Shown here piece by piece: positions 1 to 5,515 of a stretch of DNA of 5,515 bases (position 1 is its first letter; each line of letters begins with the position of its first letter). The stretch lies in assembly GCA_947367285.1 (NCBI GenBank), contig CANBDB010000106.1, positions 1-5,515 of the forward strand, given 5' to 3'. The position numbers and the translations under genes are program-made. Source of the DNA: an uncultured Clostridia bacterium. Its GTDB lineage: Bacteria; Bacillota; Clostridia; Oscillospirales; CAG-272. The notes beneath the pieces are model-generated. The model searched no databases. It worked only from the letters and a program-made list of their open reading frames with translations, and had not been told where the DNA came from.

Positions 1-374
<374 letters not shown>

Positions 375-386
375 TTGTATTAAAAT

Positions 387-402
387 CACTTCATACGAAG
401 TG
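387..402 (-). other. Small hairpin just upstream of mature 16S
   Basis: CACTTC (387-392) and GAAGTG (397-402) are perfect complements separated by a 4-base loop, giving a 6-bp stem that ends about 12 bases before the 16S 5' end. On the transcribed strand the loop is GTAT. No U-tract follows, so it is not a terminator. It may help fold the leader or mark a processing site; that role is inference. Confidence 0.5.
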
Positions 403-532
403 TTCCAATCAGTTCGAGCTTTTTTTCTTAGCTTCTTTTACTTTTGTTTGAGTAGTATTCTCTTTCAGAATTTTACGAGATCTTTTTTCGCACTATACTT
501 TTGCTTTCGCTTTGTACTTCTTCAATCTCTTG

Positions 533-552
533 TTGTTCAATTTTCAATGACC
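533..552 (-). promoter_or_regulatory. boxA-like conserved block in rRNA leader
   Basis: The minus strand reads GGTCATTGAAAATTGAACAA. It resembles the TCTTTGAAAACTGAACAA-type block found in rRNA leaders and spacers of many Bacillota, which includes the boxA region used by Nus-factor antitermination complexes. It sits about 32 bases downstream of the proximal promoter start and well upstream of 16S, as expected. The match is partial (CATTGAAAATT in place of CTTTGAAAACT), so the antitermination role is inferred. Confidence 0.5.
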
Positions 553-583
553 GATTTTTGACTGTACCCTCGAAAGTTTACAG

Positions 584-619
584 CTTTATTATTCTATCAC
601 AAATCACTTCGTTTGTCAA
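584..619 (-). promoter_or_regulatory. rrn proximal promoter (P1), housekeeping sigma type
   Basis: The minus strand has a perfect -35 TTGACA (614-619), exactly 17 bases of spacer, then TAGAAT (591-596, 5/6 to TATAAT). TGA directly precedes the -10, making it a TGN-extended -10. Counting seven bases on from the -10 gives a G at 584 as the likely +1. GTP initiation is typical of Bacillus rRNA promoters and lets rRNA synthesis follow GTP levels. Position, orientation and strength all suit an rRNA operon promoter. The start base itself is predicted. Confidence 0.88.
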
Positions 620-678
620 GCCTTTTTTATCACTTTTCTAAACTTTTTTCGACTCGCCAGAGCCTCCCGCGTTTGCGA

Positions 679-714
679 CCTTGTTATATTACCACAACTC
701 TTTACAATTGTCAA
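679..714 (-). promoter_or_regulatory. rrn distal promoter (P2), housekeeping sigma type
   Basis: The minus strand has a perfect -35 TTGACA (709-714), a 17-base spacer, and TAATAT (686-691, 4/6) preceded by TGG, again a TGN-extended -10. The predicted start is G at 679. It lies 95 bp upstream of the proximal promoter on the same strand, the usual tandem layout of rRNA operons, and has an A/T-tract element immediately upstream. The weaker -10 is the only soft point. Confidence 0.8.
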
Positions 715-753
715 GAGCTTTTTTGAAAGTTTTTTAAAAATTTTTAATATTTT
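715..753 (-). promoter_or_regulatory. UP-like A/T-tract element upstream of distal rrn promoter
   Basis: Directly upstream of the distal -35, the minus strand carries CAAAAAAGC (717-725), close to the proximal UP subsite consensus AAAAAARNR at the right distance. Further A and T runs follow, including AAAAATTTTT (736-745). Such tracts are bound by the C-terminal domains of the RNA polymerase alpha subunits and strongly raise rRNA promoter output. The A/T block fills the whole gap between the SDR stop codon and the promoter, and no GC-rich hairpin is present there. Confidence 0.7.
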
Positions 754-1470
754 TTAAATTGCAAATCCGCCGTCAAATCCAATAACCTGCCCGGTCAAGA
801 ATCCACTCTTCTCCGTGGCAATCATAAATACAAATTCAGCAAGCTCATCAGCCTGTCCAATTCTGCCCACAGGAGTCTCGTCACACAACCCGGCCAGCGT
901 TTCTTCGTCAAGCTCCGCATTCATTCCAGTATTGATAACCCCGGGTTCAATGCAATTTGCCGTGATGCCCGAAAGTCCGAGTTCTTTAGCGAGAGCTTTG
1001 GTAAATCCTTCAATGGCCGCCTTTGACGCGGAATAGGCAACCTCGCAGGACGCACCAACCTTTCCCCACATAGATCCGATATTAACAATTCTTCCAAAAT
1101 GATTGGAGAGCATATTTTTTGCAACCTCGCGGGTGACAAAAAACGTGCCGCCAAAATTTGTATTCATTATATTATAATAGTCGGCATCAGTGGTTTCGGT
1201 AAAGAGTTTTATAAGCGAAATTCCCGCATTGTTAACGAGAATATCTACGCTTCCCATCTTAGCGATTGCATTTTCAACCGCCCTTGATGCCTCATCCGAG
1301 CGAGAAATATCAGCTCTTATCGCATATGCACCTGTTTTTGCGGAAAGTTCGTCCGCTGCAGCAACACTATTATTATATATGAAGGAAACTGTGTAACCCT
1401 CTCGCGCAAATTTCTCAACGCACGCGCGTCCAATACCGCGCGAGCCACCCGTAATAAGTACATTTTTCAT
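754..1470 (-). CDS. SDR-family NAD(P)H reductase, FabG-like; probably YmfI-type EF-P 5-aminopentanone reductase
   Basis: This is a complete cytoplasmic classical short-chain dehydrogenase/reductase of 238 aa, the usual length for this group. Visible motifs are the cofactor glycine motif TGGSRGIG (residues 7-14, whose Arg suggests NADPH), RAD with Asp54, NNAG (80-83), and the tetrad Asn105, Ser133, Tyr146 and Lys150 (YSASK). Ser and Tyr are 13 residues apart, as usual. The C-terminal GFDGGF fits FabG-like enzymes. The stretch SMWGKVGASCEVAYSASKAA, with SMWG at the catalytic serine, is what I recall from clostridial proteins annotated as EF-P 5-aminopentanone reductase (YmfI), which finishes a Lys modification on elongation factor P. 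A 3-oxoacyl-ACP reductase role (FabG) remains possible: no fatty-acid synthesis genes and no efp are in view. The start was taken at the ATG at 1470, not the GTG at 1479, because the ribosome binding site overlaps that GTG. The SDR fold is certain; the substrate is inferred. Confidence 0.92.
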   Translation of the reverse strand: MKNVLITGGSRGIGRACVEKFAREGYTVSFIYNNSVAAADELSAKTGAYAIRADISRSDEASRAVENAIAKMGSVDILVNNAGISLIKLFTETTDADYYNIMNTNFGGTFFVTREVAKNMLSNHFGRIVNIGSMWGKVGASCEVAYSASKAAIEGFTKALAKELGLSGITANCIEPGVINTGMNAELDEETLAGLCDETPVGRIGQADELAEFVFMIATEKSGFLTGQVIGFDGGFAI

Positions 1471-1476
1471 CAAATA

Positions 1477-1485
1477 CACCTGCCT
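1477..1485 (-). promoter_or_regulatory. Ribosome binding site that fixes the SDR start
   Basis: The minus strand reads AGGCAGGTG, matching the ideal AAGGAGGTG at 7 of 9 bases. AGGTG ends six bases before the ATG at 1470, which is good spacing. An in-frame GTG at 1477-1479 lies inside this site and would have no usable ribosome binding site of its own. The 238-aa start is therefore preferred over the 241-aa one. Confidence 0.7.
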
Positions 1486-1495
1486 TTTTCAGCGT

Positions 1496-1531
1496 TGGAT
1501 ATAGTTTATCACTTTTGATATGGTTTGTCAA
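1496..1531 (-). promoter_or_regulatory. Promoter of the SDR gene
   Basis: A perfect -35 TTGACA (1526-1531) is followed by a 17-base spacer and TAAACT (1503-1508, 4/6), preceded by TGA as an extended -10. The predicted start is A at 1496, leaving a 5' untranslated stretch of about 26 bases. It sits between the upstream gene's terminator and the SDR ribosome binding site, so the SDR gene is probably a separate transcription unit. Its -35 block CTTGACAAAC is identical to that of the proximal rrn promoter. Confidence 0.72.
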
Positions 1532-1549
1532 GTTCAAATTAATAGTAAT

Positions 1550-1569
1550 GGGAGAGCCGAAGCTCTCCC
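1550..1569 (-). terminator. Stem with cUUCGg tetraloop, probable terminator of the Cys-repeat gene
   Basis: GGGAGAGC (1550-1557) and GCTCTCCC (1562-1569) form a perfect 8-bp stem. On the minus strand the loop is TTCG closed by C-G, the exceptionally stable cUUCGg tetraloop, which points to the minus strand as the functional RNA. It begins 19 bases after the stop codon of the 328-aa gene. The trailing sequence ATTACTATTAATTT is only moderately U-rich. On the plus strand TTTT follows directly, so some activity in both directions is possible. Confidence 0.75.
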
Positions 1570-1588
1570 TTTTGAATTTATTTATCAA

Positions 1589-2575
1589 CTAATCATACTG
1601 ATAAAACCCAAGATCAGCGAGAGTAATACCGAGATTAAAGCTCGGCAACATCTCCGAGTTTATATAGTCCAACATACAATCAAGCTCTCTGATAAGCATT
1701 TTCTTTGCATCACTCGCCTTCTCGGAGTCGGAATACTGAAAATTATAAACGTGGGATGAGCCACTGAAGGTCTCGGGGTAAATATATCCCTCTCCCGAAA
1801 ACGTGCTATCGTCATCATAAAGAACGTGGATTTTCACGTCCTTTTTGGACGTTCCGGGAGTAACATCAACAGTCACGGTAACCCAATCACCGTTATCATA
1901 GATCGCAAACGCCTCAAATCTAAGCGCAGAGCCGCTGAAATCCGTATATATGGAGAAAAGATAACTCGGAGTCTCGGGCGACGAAAACATTTTTGATACA
2001 CAATACGTATCAACACCGTCGACGTGTCCGTTATTCTTCACGTATCCCGTCAACATTTTACGAGGATCTGCAGAATGTCCGCACTCGGTACAAGCGCCAT
2101 CCTCCATATTATGCGGCAAGCAAGGAACACTCTCTTGCGCCACAATTACCTCACCGCAAGTCGAACAATGACTTCCCTCGGTAAGCCCCTCGGATGTGCA
2201 GGTCGGGACCTTGGCGGAATCAATGACCTCCGTGTGACCGCTCGCTCCAATTTCATTGGTTTCCACACTGCCGCAATCACATTTTCTTTCGGCATAGCCG
2301 TCCTCCGTGCAGTTCGCTTCCTTTACAGTTGCCCATTCACCAAATGCGTGCCCCGTCGCAGGAGTTTCTCTTGCTTGTATTTCGCCGCAGGAGCAATATC
2401 TCTCCTGTAATCCAATCTCAGTACAAGTCGCCGCGCGGACACTTTCCCACTCGCCAAAGCGATGAGTATGAAAACCACCCCCAAGAGCAACTATCAAAAG
2501 TCCAATAAGAAGAACCGCCGCACAAGCAATAGCGATTTTATAGCCCCTCGGCAAAAATAATAATTTATTCTTCAT
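1589..2575 (-). CDS. Membrane-anchored Cys-rich repeat protein of unknown function
   Basis: The product is 328 aa and I do not recognise it as a named gene. Residues 1-12 are basic, 13-33 form one strong hydrophobic segment, and the rest is soluble, so it is probably held in the membrane with its bulk outside. Residues 38-155 hold three tandem repeats of about 38-41 aa with the pattern A-x-CT-E-x-G followed by a Cys pair (Cys51/61/63, 89/99/101, 126/137/140). A short remnant follows with Cys162 and Cys165 (CTEC). Similar repeats are common in clostridial surface proteins; metal binding or disulphides are both possible. Residues 175-328 are a separate Tyr/Asp/Ser-rich region with alternating hydrophobic stretches suggesting beta strands, then a helix near 284-308; I know no match. 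The start codon is 8 bases after the polA stop, with AGG seven bases before the ATG, so it is probably co-transcribed and perhaps translationally coupled with polA. Confidence 0.85.
   Translation of the reverse strand: MKNKLLFLPRGYKIAIACAAVLLIGLLIVALGGGFHTHRFGEWESVRAATCTEIGLQERYCSCGEIQARETPATGHAFGEWATVKEANCTEDGYAERKCDCGSVETNEIGASGHTEVIDSAKVPTCTSEGLTEGSHCSTCGEVIVAQESVPCLPHNMEDGACTECGHSADPRKMLTGYVKNNGHVDGVDTYCVSKMFSSPETPSYLFSIYTDFSGSALRFEAFAIYDNGDWVTVTVDVTPGTSKKDVKIHVLYDDDSTFSGEGYIYPETFSGSSHVYNFQYSDSEKASDAKKMLIRELDCMLDYINSEMLPSFNLGITLADLGFYQYD
2114..2464 (-). repeat. Three tandem Cys-rich protein repeats within the 328-aa gene
   Basis: The units encode residues 38-75 (2351-2464), 76-113 (2237-2350) and 114-154 (2114-2236). 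The first two are exactly 38 codons each and agree at 19 of 38 residues, sharing FGEW, CTE, a CxC pair followed by G, and a final A-x-G. The third keeps the first Cys and TCT-E-G but has CxxC (CSTC) in place of CxC and lacks FGEW. The repeat is visible in protein but diverged in DNA, so it is an old domain duplication and not a recent slippage array. Confidence 0.8.
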
Positions 2576-2583
2576 ATCATTAC

Positions 2584-5154
2584 CTACTTATTGTCGTACC
2601 AAGTCTCCCCAACAGTCAACTCAACCGAGAGTGGAACAGGAAGATTTATCGCATTTTCCATTTCCTCACGAAGAATTTGAGCAGCAAGATCAGCGCAGTT
2701 TTTGTTCGCCTCAACCACAAGCTCGTCGTGAACCTGCAAAATAAGATGCGCGTCGATACCTTCTTTTTTCAAGCGACAACTCACGTTTATCATCGCAACC
2801 TTGATTATATCCGCAGCAGTTCCCTGGATGGGACTGTTCATAGCCACGCGCTCGCCAAATTTCTTCAACATCTTGTTTTGACCTGAAAGCTCGGGGATAT
2901 ATCTTCTTCTACCGTAAAGCGTGGACACAAATCCGTTTGCGTATCCTTCGGCAACAATATCGTGAAGGTATTTTTCAACCATCGGATAGCTTGCCTTGTA
3001 GCTCTCAATATACTCCTTCGCCTCTTTCATGGAAATATGAAGGTCGTCGGAGAGCGAAAATTCGCCAATTCCGTACACAATTCCAAAGTTTACCGCCTTT
3101 GCGCGCTTGCGAAGCTCACTCGTAACCATCGCCTCGGGAACGTGGAACACGTTTGCGGCAGTTGATGTGTGAATATCAACACCCGAAAGGAATGTACCTA
3201 TCATATTCTCGTCACCCGAAATAGCTGCAAGAAGTCTAAGCTCGATTTGTGAATAGTCCGCGTCAACAAGAACGTAATCACTCGTTTTAGGAATAAAATA
3301 GTGTCTGAGCTCCCTGCCGAGCGGAGTTCTGATCGGAATATTTTGCAAGTTTGGTTCGGCGGACGAGAGACGTCCCGTAGCAGTTCCGGTTTGCTTGAAC
3401 GTGGTGTGAATTTTGTTGTCCTCAGTAAGCAATTTAACAAATCCGTCAACGTAAGTTCCCTTCAATTTCACCATCTGACGGTAGTCAAGAATGTCCTGAA
3501 TTATGGGATGATACACGCGGAGCTTGTCAAGCACCTCAGCATTAGTGGAATAACCCGTTTTGGTCTTTTTTCCGTGAGGAAGCATCAAAACCTCAAACAA
3601 AATCTCACCGAGCTGCTTAGGAGAATTTATGTTAAATTCCCTGCCCGCGTAGGCATAAATTCTATTGGCAAGCTCGCCTATCGTTTCGTCGAGCGAAACT
3701 CCGTATGCCACAAGACCGTCACGGTCGATCTTAAATCCCTCGCTTTCCATCTCAAAAAGAACGGTGGAAAGGGGCATTTCTATATCGTAAAATAGTTTTT
3801 CAAAGCCGTTTTGAACGATTTTTTCATTCAAAACCTTATAAATATCGTAAATAATCGGCGCGCCAATGGTATTTTCATCAACAACTACGCCAATGTTTGC
3901 CATTGCAAGACGCGAGAGGTCAAACGAGCCCTCGCCCGCATTGAGAACGTATGCCGCGAGCATAATGTCAAAATAGCAGTTTTTAAATCCAATACCCGCA
4001 AGTTGATGGTACGCACTCTTGCAATCGTGGAGAATGAATTTTCTTCTCTCGTCGCACAAAAACTCGCACGCGCCCTCAACTCCGCCCTCGTAAACGAGAG
4101 TTTCTTTTCCATTAAATATATATAGATTTCCGCCCTCGAATGAAAGCGCACAAATCTCATCGCAATGAAGCTCCAAAATGTCGTTAAGTTTCACGGACAC
4201 GATAGTTCTTTCGCCGGTTTCTTCATTCACCTCTTCACCGAAAAAGCCAAGCTGCTCCTCGTTATTTTCCACTTTTTGCGCCTTGATATTATCTTTTTTT
4301 ACAAGATTGTACTTTTTGATAAATCCCATAAACTCAAGCTCGGCAAAAAGCTCGTATGCTCCCTCACGGAAGCCCGTGTATGAAAATTCCTCAAAATCGT
4401 TTTCGAGGGGCACATCCGTGCAAATTTGCGCAAGAGTTCTCGACAAAAATGCATTTTCACGCGACGCTTCAAGCTTTGCATTAACAGATTTACCTATTTT
4501 ATCACTCGGCAAGCTCGCATAAATGTTGTCAAGAGTGCCAAAATCGGATATGAGCTTGAGCGCAGTCTTTTCACCCACGCCGGCAACGCCGGGAATATTG
4601 TCCGAGGAGTCGCCCATGAGCGCCTTTACGTCAACAAATTGTGTGGAATCAACACCGTATTTTTCAAAAAATGCGGCCTTGTCCATAAGTATGGTATCGT
4701 GGTTGGTTGCAAGCAAAACATTGGTCTTCTCGCTGATCAGCTGGAGCGAGTCACGATCTCCCGTGAGAATATATGCCTCAACGTCGCGCTCCTCCGCCTG
4801 TCTTGCAAGCGTTCCGAGAATATCGTCAGCCTCGTATCCCTCTTTTTCAAGAACGGTAAATCCCATCTCAGAGAGAACTCTCTTTGCATAAGGAAACTGA
4901 ACGCGGAGCTCGTCGGGCATTGCGTGTCTGCCCGCCTTGTACGCGTCGTACATCTTATGACGGAACGTTGGTGCTTTAAGGTCAAAAGCAACCGCGGCAT
5001 AATCCGGCTTTAGATCTTCAACCTGCCTCATAAGAATATTTATCATACCAAAAATTGCATTGGTATAGAGCCCATTTCTGTTGGAAAGGAGCTTAACACC
5101 GTAGAACGCGCGGTTTAGTATTGAGTTTCCATCAACCACAAGTAATTTTTTCAT
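2584..5154 (-). CDS. polA: DNA polymerase I
   Basis: This complete 856-aa PolI fills gaps in excision repair and replaces RNA primers on the lagging strand; Bacillus-type PolI is of similar length. The N-terminal 5' nuclease (about 1-285) shows Asp8, YEADD (107-111), TGDRD (131-135) and DSSDNIPGVAGVGEKTA (182-198, metal ligands plus the DNA-binding helical hairpin). The central region (about 315-460) corresponds to the 3'-5' exonuclease but is degenerate: DTE of motif I aligns with S-F-E (338-340), and the motif II Asp with Ser380. Proofreading is therefore probably absent. The C-terminal polymerase has TGRLSS (593-598), motif A DYSQIELR (633-640, catalytic Asp633, steric gate Glu638), the O-helix RKRAKAVNFGIVYG (682-695, Lys686, Phe690, Tyr694) and motif C VHDE (808-811, Asp810). 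GAGG five bases before the ATG supports the start. A hairpin ends 16 bases upstream, so no separate promoter fits there. The next gene follows after 8 bases. Confidence 0.98.
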   Translation of the reverse strand: MKKLLVVDGNSILNRAFYGVKLLSNRNGLYTNAIFGMINILMRQVEDLKPDYAAVAFDLKAPTFRHKMYDAYKAGRHAMPDELRVQFPYAKRVLSEMGFTVLEKEGYEADDILGTLARQAEERDVEAYILTGDRDSLQLISEKTNVLLATNHDTILMDKAAFFEKYGVDSTQFVDVKALMGDSSDNIPGVAGVGEKTALKLISDFGTLDNIYASLPSDKIGKSVNAKLEASRENAFLSRTLAQICTDVPLENDFEEFSYTGFREGAYELFAELEFMGFIKKYNLVKKDNIKAQKVENNEEQLGFFGEEVNEETGERTIVSVKLNDILELHCDEICALSFEGGNLYIFNGKETLVYEGGVEGACEFLCDERRKFILHDCKSAYHQLAGIGFKNCYFDIMLAAYVLNAGEGSFDLSRLAMANIGVVVDENTIGAPIIYDIYKVLNEKIVQNGFEKLFYDIEMPLSTVLFEMESEGFKIDRDGLVAYGVSLDETIGELANRIYAYAGREFNINSPKQLGEILFEVLMLPHGKKTKTGYSTNAEVLDKLRVYHPIIQDILDYRQMVKLKGTYVDGFVKLLTEDNKIHTTFKQTGTATGRLSSAEPNLQNIPIRTPLGRELRHYFIPKTSDYVLVDADYSQIELRLLAAISGDENMIGTFLSGVDIHTSTAANVFHVPEAMVTSELRKRAKAVNFGIVYGIGEFSLSDDLHISMKEAKEYIESYKASYPMVEKYLHDIVAEGYANGFVSTLYGRRRYIPELSGQNKMLKKFGERVAMNSPIQGTAADIIKVAMINVSCRLKKEGIDAHLILQVHDELVVEANKNCADLAAQILREEMENAINLPVPLSVELTVGETWYDNK

Positions 5155-5170
5155 AACTTCCTCTTTTAAG

Positions 5171-5196
5171 AAAGGGCAAAATTACTTTTGCCCTTT
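5171..5196 (-). terminator. Perfect 11-bp hairpin between Nudix gene and polA
   Basis: AAAGGGCAAAA (5171-5181) and TTTTGCCCTTT (5186-5196) are exact complements around a 4-base loop. It starts four bases after the Nudix stop codon. Read on the minus strand, GCCC is followed by TTTCTT and then AAAAG, a short imperfect U-tract, so it would be at most a leaky terminator. On the plus strand a better T-rich run follows (GTTTTTATTTATT), but no plus-strand gene is visible. An alternative role is an RNA-stabilising 3' end or processing stem within a Nudix-polA transcript. Confidence 0.6.
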
Positions 5197-5200
5197 GTTT

Positions 5201-5515
5201 TTATTTATTCTTCAAGTGCCATATCTTAAGTATAGCGGTCTGCGTTTTAGCGTCCTCAATCTCACCGCGCATTATCATATCAACAAGCTCGGCAAGTGGA
5301 ATTTTGACAATCTCGATAAATTCGCCCTCATCATATTCCGTCTTACCAAAGGTAAGTCCCTCGGCAAGATATATTGATATTCTCTCCGTCAAAATTGCAG
5401 GCGATGGAACAATGTCACCAATATGTGTCAAGGTTTCGCAAATAGCACCCGTCTCCTCACGGAGCTCGCGGAGAGCCGCTTCCCTTCTATCCTCACCTGC
5501 AAAGTCAAGCTTGCC
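5201..5515 (-). CDS. Nudix hydrolase, ADP-ribose pyrophosphatase type (5' end missing)
   Basis: The frame is open from the right edge to a TAA at 5201-5203, giving the last 104 aa. Relatives are usually about 170-190 aa, so roughly 70-80 N-terminal residues lie outside. The visible part starts at the Nudix box: E-x7-R-E-L-x-E-E-x-G (visible residues 8-23), whose glutamates bind the catalytic metal, with the leading Gly at residue 1. The gap from that Gly to the Glu is six residues, one more than the textbook five; such longer loops occur in this group. The later DEGEFIEI (about 62-69) and EDAKTQTAI (87-95) resemble NudF-type ADP-ribose pyrophosphatases, which hydrolyse ADP-ribose to AMP and ribose 5-phosphate in the cytoplasm. 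The exact substrate cannot be fixed from motifs. The gene lies directly upstream of polA, separated by a hairpin. Confidence 0.9.
   Translation of the reverse strand, partial: GKLDFAGEDRREAALRELREETGAICETLTHIGDIVPSPAILTERISIYLAEGLTFGKTEYDEGEFIEIVKIPLAELVDMIMRGEIEDAKTQTAILKIWHLKNK

Larger units (their letters stand above)
375..584 (-). promoter_or_regulatory. 16S rRNA operon leader (transcribed spacer before mature 16S)
   Basis: About 210 bases lie between the inferred start of the proximal rrn promoter (G at 584) and the mature 16S end. On the minus strand the leader is strongly A/purine-rich, with few C residues and no open frame that looks coding. It contains a boxA-like block (533-552) and a short hairpin (387-402). 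In Bacillota this spacer is normally removed by RNase processing after its distal part pairs with sequence beyond the 16S 3' end, which is not in this window. Extent is inferred from the promoter and 16S positions, not from a transcript. Confidence 0.75.

Noticed and set aside
492..497. Minus-strand TATAGT as a third rrn -10 box
   Set aside because: No -35 resembling TTGACA lies 16-18 bases upstream and there is no TGN extension.
734..747. Palindrome TTAAAAATTTTTAA as a terminator after the SDR gene
   Set aside because: The stem would be A/T only and far too weak; it is better explained as part of the UP-like tract.
2510..2536. Lipoprotein signal in the Cys-repeat protein (Cys18 in IAIAC)
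   Set aside because: The residues before the Cys do not fit a lipobox and most of the hydrophobic segment follows the Cys, so a transmembrane anchor or uncleaved signal fits better.
3301..3795. Plus-strand open frame of 164 codons opposite polA
   Set aside because: It lies wholly antisense to the conserved polymerase region, has low-complexity composition with no recognisable motif, and is explained by the codon pattern of polA.
4426..5013. Plus-strand open frame of 195 codons opposite the 5' nuclease domain of polA
   Set aside because: It is antisense to strongly conserved motifs (YEADD, TGDRD, DSSDNIPG), has no recognisable domain, and is an antisense shadow.
5229..5234. Minus-strand TATACT within the Nudix gene as a polA -10 box
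   Set aside because: The correctly spaced -35 would be GAGGAC, a very poor match, and there is no TGN extension.

Overview
The window looks like ordinary chromosomal DNA from an anaerobic, low-to-moderate-GC member of the Bacillota, class Clostridia, probably an uncultured gut-type lineage. The evidence is the 16S rRNA fragment at the left end (GGATGAACGCTGGCGGCGTG start, TACGGGAGGCAGCAGTGGGGAATATTGG end), strong Gram-positive Shine-Dalgarno sites, and a DNA polymerase I whose 3'-5' exonuclease domain is degenerate, as in many Gram-positive bacteria. Genus or family cannot be fixed from this fragment.

Every supported gene lies on the minus strand, so the window is best read from right to left. 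It opens at 5515 with the 3' part of a Nudix hydrolase of the ADP-ribose pyrophosphatase type. A perfect 11-bp hairpin follows, then complete polA (DNA polymerase I, 856 aa). Eight bases after the polA stop begins a 328-aa membrane-anchored protein with Cys-rich repeats and a C-terminal part I do not recognise. It ends in a stem closed by a cUUCGg tetraloop. Next, with its own promoter, is an SDR reductase, FabG-like and probably of the YmfI (EF-P 5-aminopentanone reductase) type.

The 379-bp stretch between the SDR stop and the 16S gene (375-753) has no gene. It holds the control region of a ribosomal RNA operon: an A/T-tract UP-like element, two tandem promoters with perfect TTGACA boxes, 17-bp spacers and TGN-extended -10 boxes, an A-rich leader with a boxA-like block, and a small hairpin just before mature 16S. 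The first 374 or so bases of 16S then run off the left edge.

The genes do housekeeping work: nucleotide clean-up, DNA repair and replication, possible translation-factor modification, and ribosome synthesis. They do not form one evident pathway. I see no mobile element, CRISPR array, defence system or tRNA. The points most worth a second look are the rrn promoter architecture shared with the SDR gene, the absence of a terminator between the SDR gene and the rRNA operon, the hairpin that leaves no room for a dedicated polA promoter, and the uncharacterised Cys-repeat membrane protein that appears coupled to polA.
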